Of a stretch of 5,260 bases of DNA, positions 4,999 through 5,260 are shown in pieces. The stretch lies in NCBI GenBank assembly GCA_023428365.1, contig JAEYYQ010000268.1, forward strand, positions 1 to 5,260, written 5' to 3'. The position numbers and the translations under genes were made by a program. Each line of letters begins with the position of its first letter. Position 1 is the stretch's first letter. Source of the stretch: Pseudomonadota bacterium. Lineage in GTDB: Bacteria > Pseudomonadota > Alphaproteobacteria > Rhizobiales > Hyphomicrobiaceae. The notes beneath the pieces are model-generated. The model had not been told where the DNA came from. It saw only the letters and a program-made list of their open reading frames with translations, and searched no databases.

Positions 4999-5260
4999 TC
5001 AACGTCCCGCCGGATAGCGCCAGAACAGGCCGCCGTTGGTTGTCGTAACCTCCTCCAGCGTCGGCACGCGCGATTTCGGCGGCCGCGTTCCGGTGCGGAT
5101 CAACTGCTGGATGTCATCCAGCAGCGTCGTCGTTTCGGCATAGCCCGAGTGATTTAACGACCAGATGTCCGTGTTGATGCCGGTGACGTCGATGGTGTCG
5201 ATGCCGGGCAGAACGATCGGGCCGGTGGTGGGAACGTCGCCAGCACGCGGCACCCCGCCC
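4999..5260 (-). CDS. Probable alpha/beta hydrolase (DUF900-like), C-terminal end (partial)
   Basis: The frame runs off the right edge of the window; 87 codons plus one base are visible, with TGA at 4999-5001. The peptide includes GIDTIDVTGINTDIWSLNHS, then GYAETTTLLDDIQQLIRTG, a Pro/Arg stretch (TRPPKSRVP) and WRYPAGR near the end. The order 'strand, short Asp-rich turn, NHSxYA, acidic helix, LIRxGxxPP' resembles the end of DUF900 alpha/beta hydrolases, in which the His after Asn would be the catalytic His of the Ser-Asp-His triad. The nucleophile Ser and the rest of the fold lie outside the window, so the family call is tentative. GTG at 5253 is unlikely to be the true start, since the frame continues open upstream. 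It converges with the FAD oxidase gene, with a 49-base gap. Confidence 0.6.
   Translation of the reverse strand, partial: GGVPRAGDVPTTGPIVLPGIDTIDVTGINTDIWSLNHSGYAETTTLLDDIQQLIRTGTRPPKSRVPTLEEVTTTNGGLFWRYPAGR

Noticed and set aside
1..5260. tRNA, rRNA, CRISPR array, prophage, toxin-antitoxin or defence genes
   Set aside because: I looked on both strands and saw no cloverleaf, regularly spaced direct repeats, integrase, or small paired genes of these kinds.

Overview
The window looks like ordinary chromosomal DNA from a GC-rich alphaproteobacterium, most likely of the Hyphomicrobiales. That placement is an inference from codon use, from a class III alcohol dehydrogenase of glutathione-using type, and from the mix of families; no phylogenetic marker is present. 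There is no phage, CRISPR array, tRNA, rRNA or intact insertion sequence, and I do not see a convincing new multi-gene system.

Layout, left to right. (1) 3-131 (+) is the last 42 codons of what looks like a TonB-dependent outer-membrane receptor. (2) 132-394 is a convergent intergenic region. It holds a hairpin just after the receptor gene and a 144-bp repeat (209-352) whose two 29-bp ends are each a hairpin and are inverted copies of one another. (3) 395-1522 (-) is frmA, the glutathione-dependent formaldehyde dehydrogenase, with a GTG start and a stable hairpin in its leader. (4) 1668-1925 (-) encodes a small exported PepSY-domain protein. (5) 1987-2011 is a perfect 11-bp-stem terminator for the next gene. 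(6) 2038-3252 (-) encodes a 404-residue exported protein made of three related domains that resemble DUF2541. (7) 3253-3530 is a divergent promoter region with two near-identical palindromic 14-mers 94 bp apart and a third palindrome close to the next start codon. (8) 3531-4949 (+) encodes an FAD-linked oxidase of the cytochrome-type D-lactate dehydrogenase (LDHD) family. (9) 4950-4998 is a short convergent gap with hairpins. (10) 4999-5260 (-) is the C-terminal end of a probable DUF900-type alpha/beta hydrolase, cut by the window edge.

Functionally, frmA clears formaldehyde as its glutathione adduct, and the LDHD-type enzyme oxidises D-lactate or a related 2-hydroxy acid, feeding electrons to the respiratory chain. 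Both fit one-carbon and aldehyde housekeeping, but they are 2 kb apart on opposite strands and nothing shows co-regulation. The PepSY and three-domain proteins are both predicted to be exported and have no assigned role. The least explained signals are the paired operator-like palindromes at 3343-3450 and the hairpin-ended repeat at 209-352.
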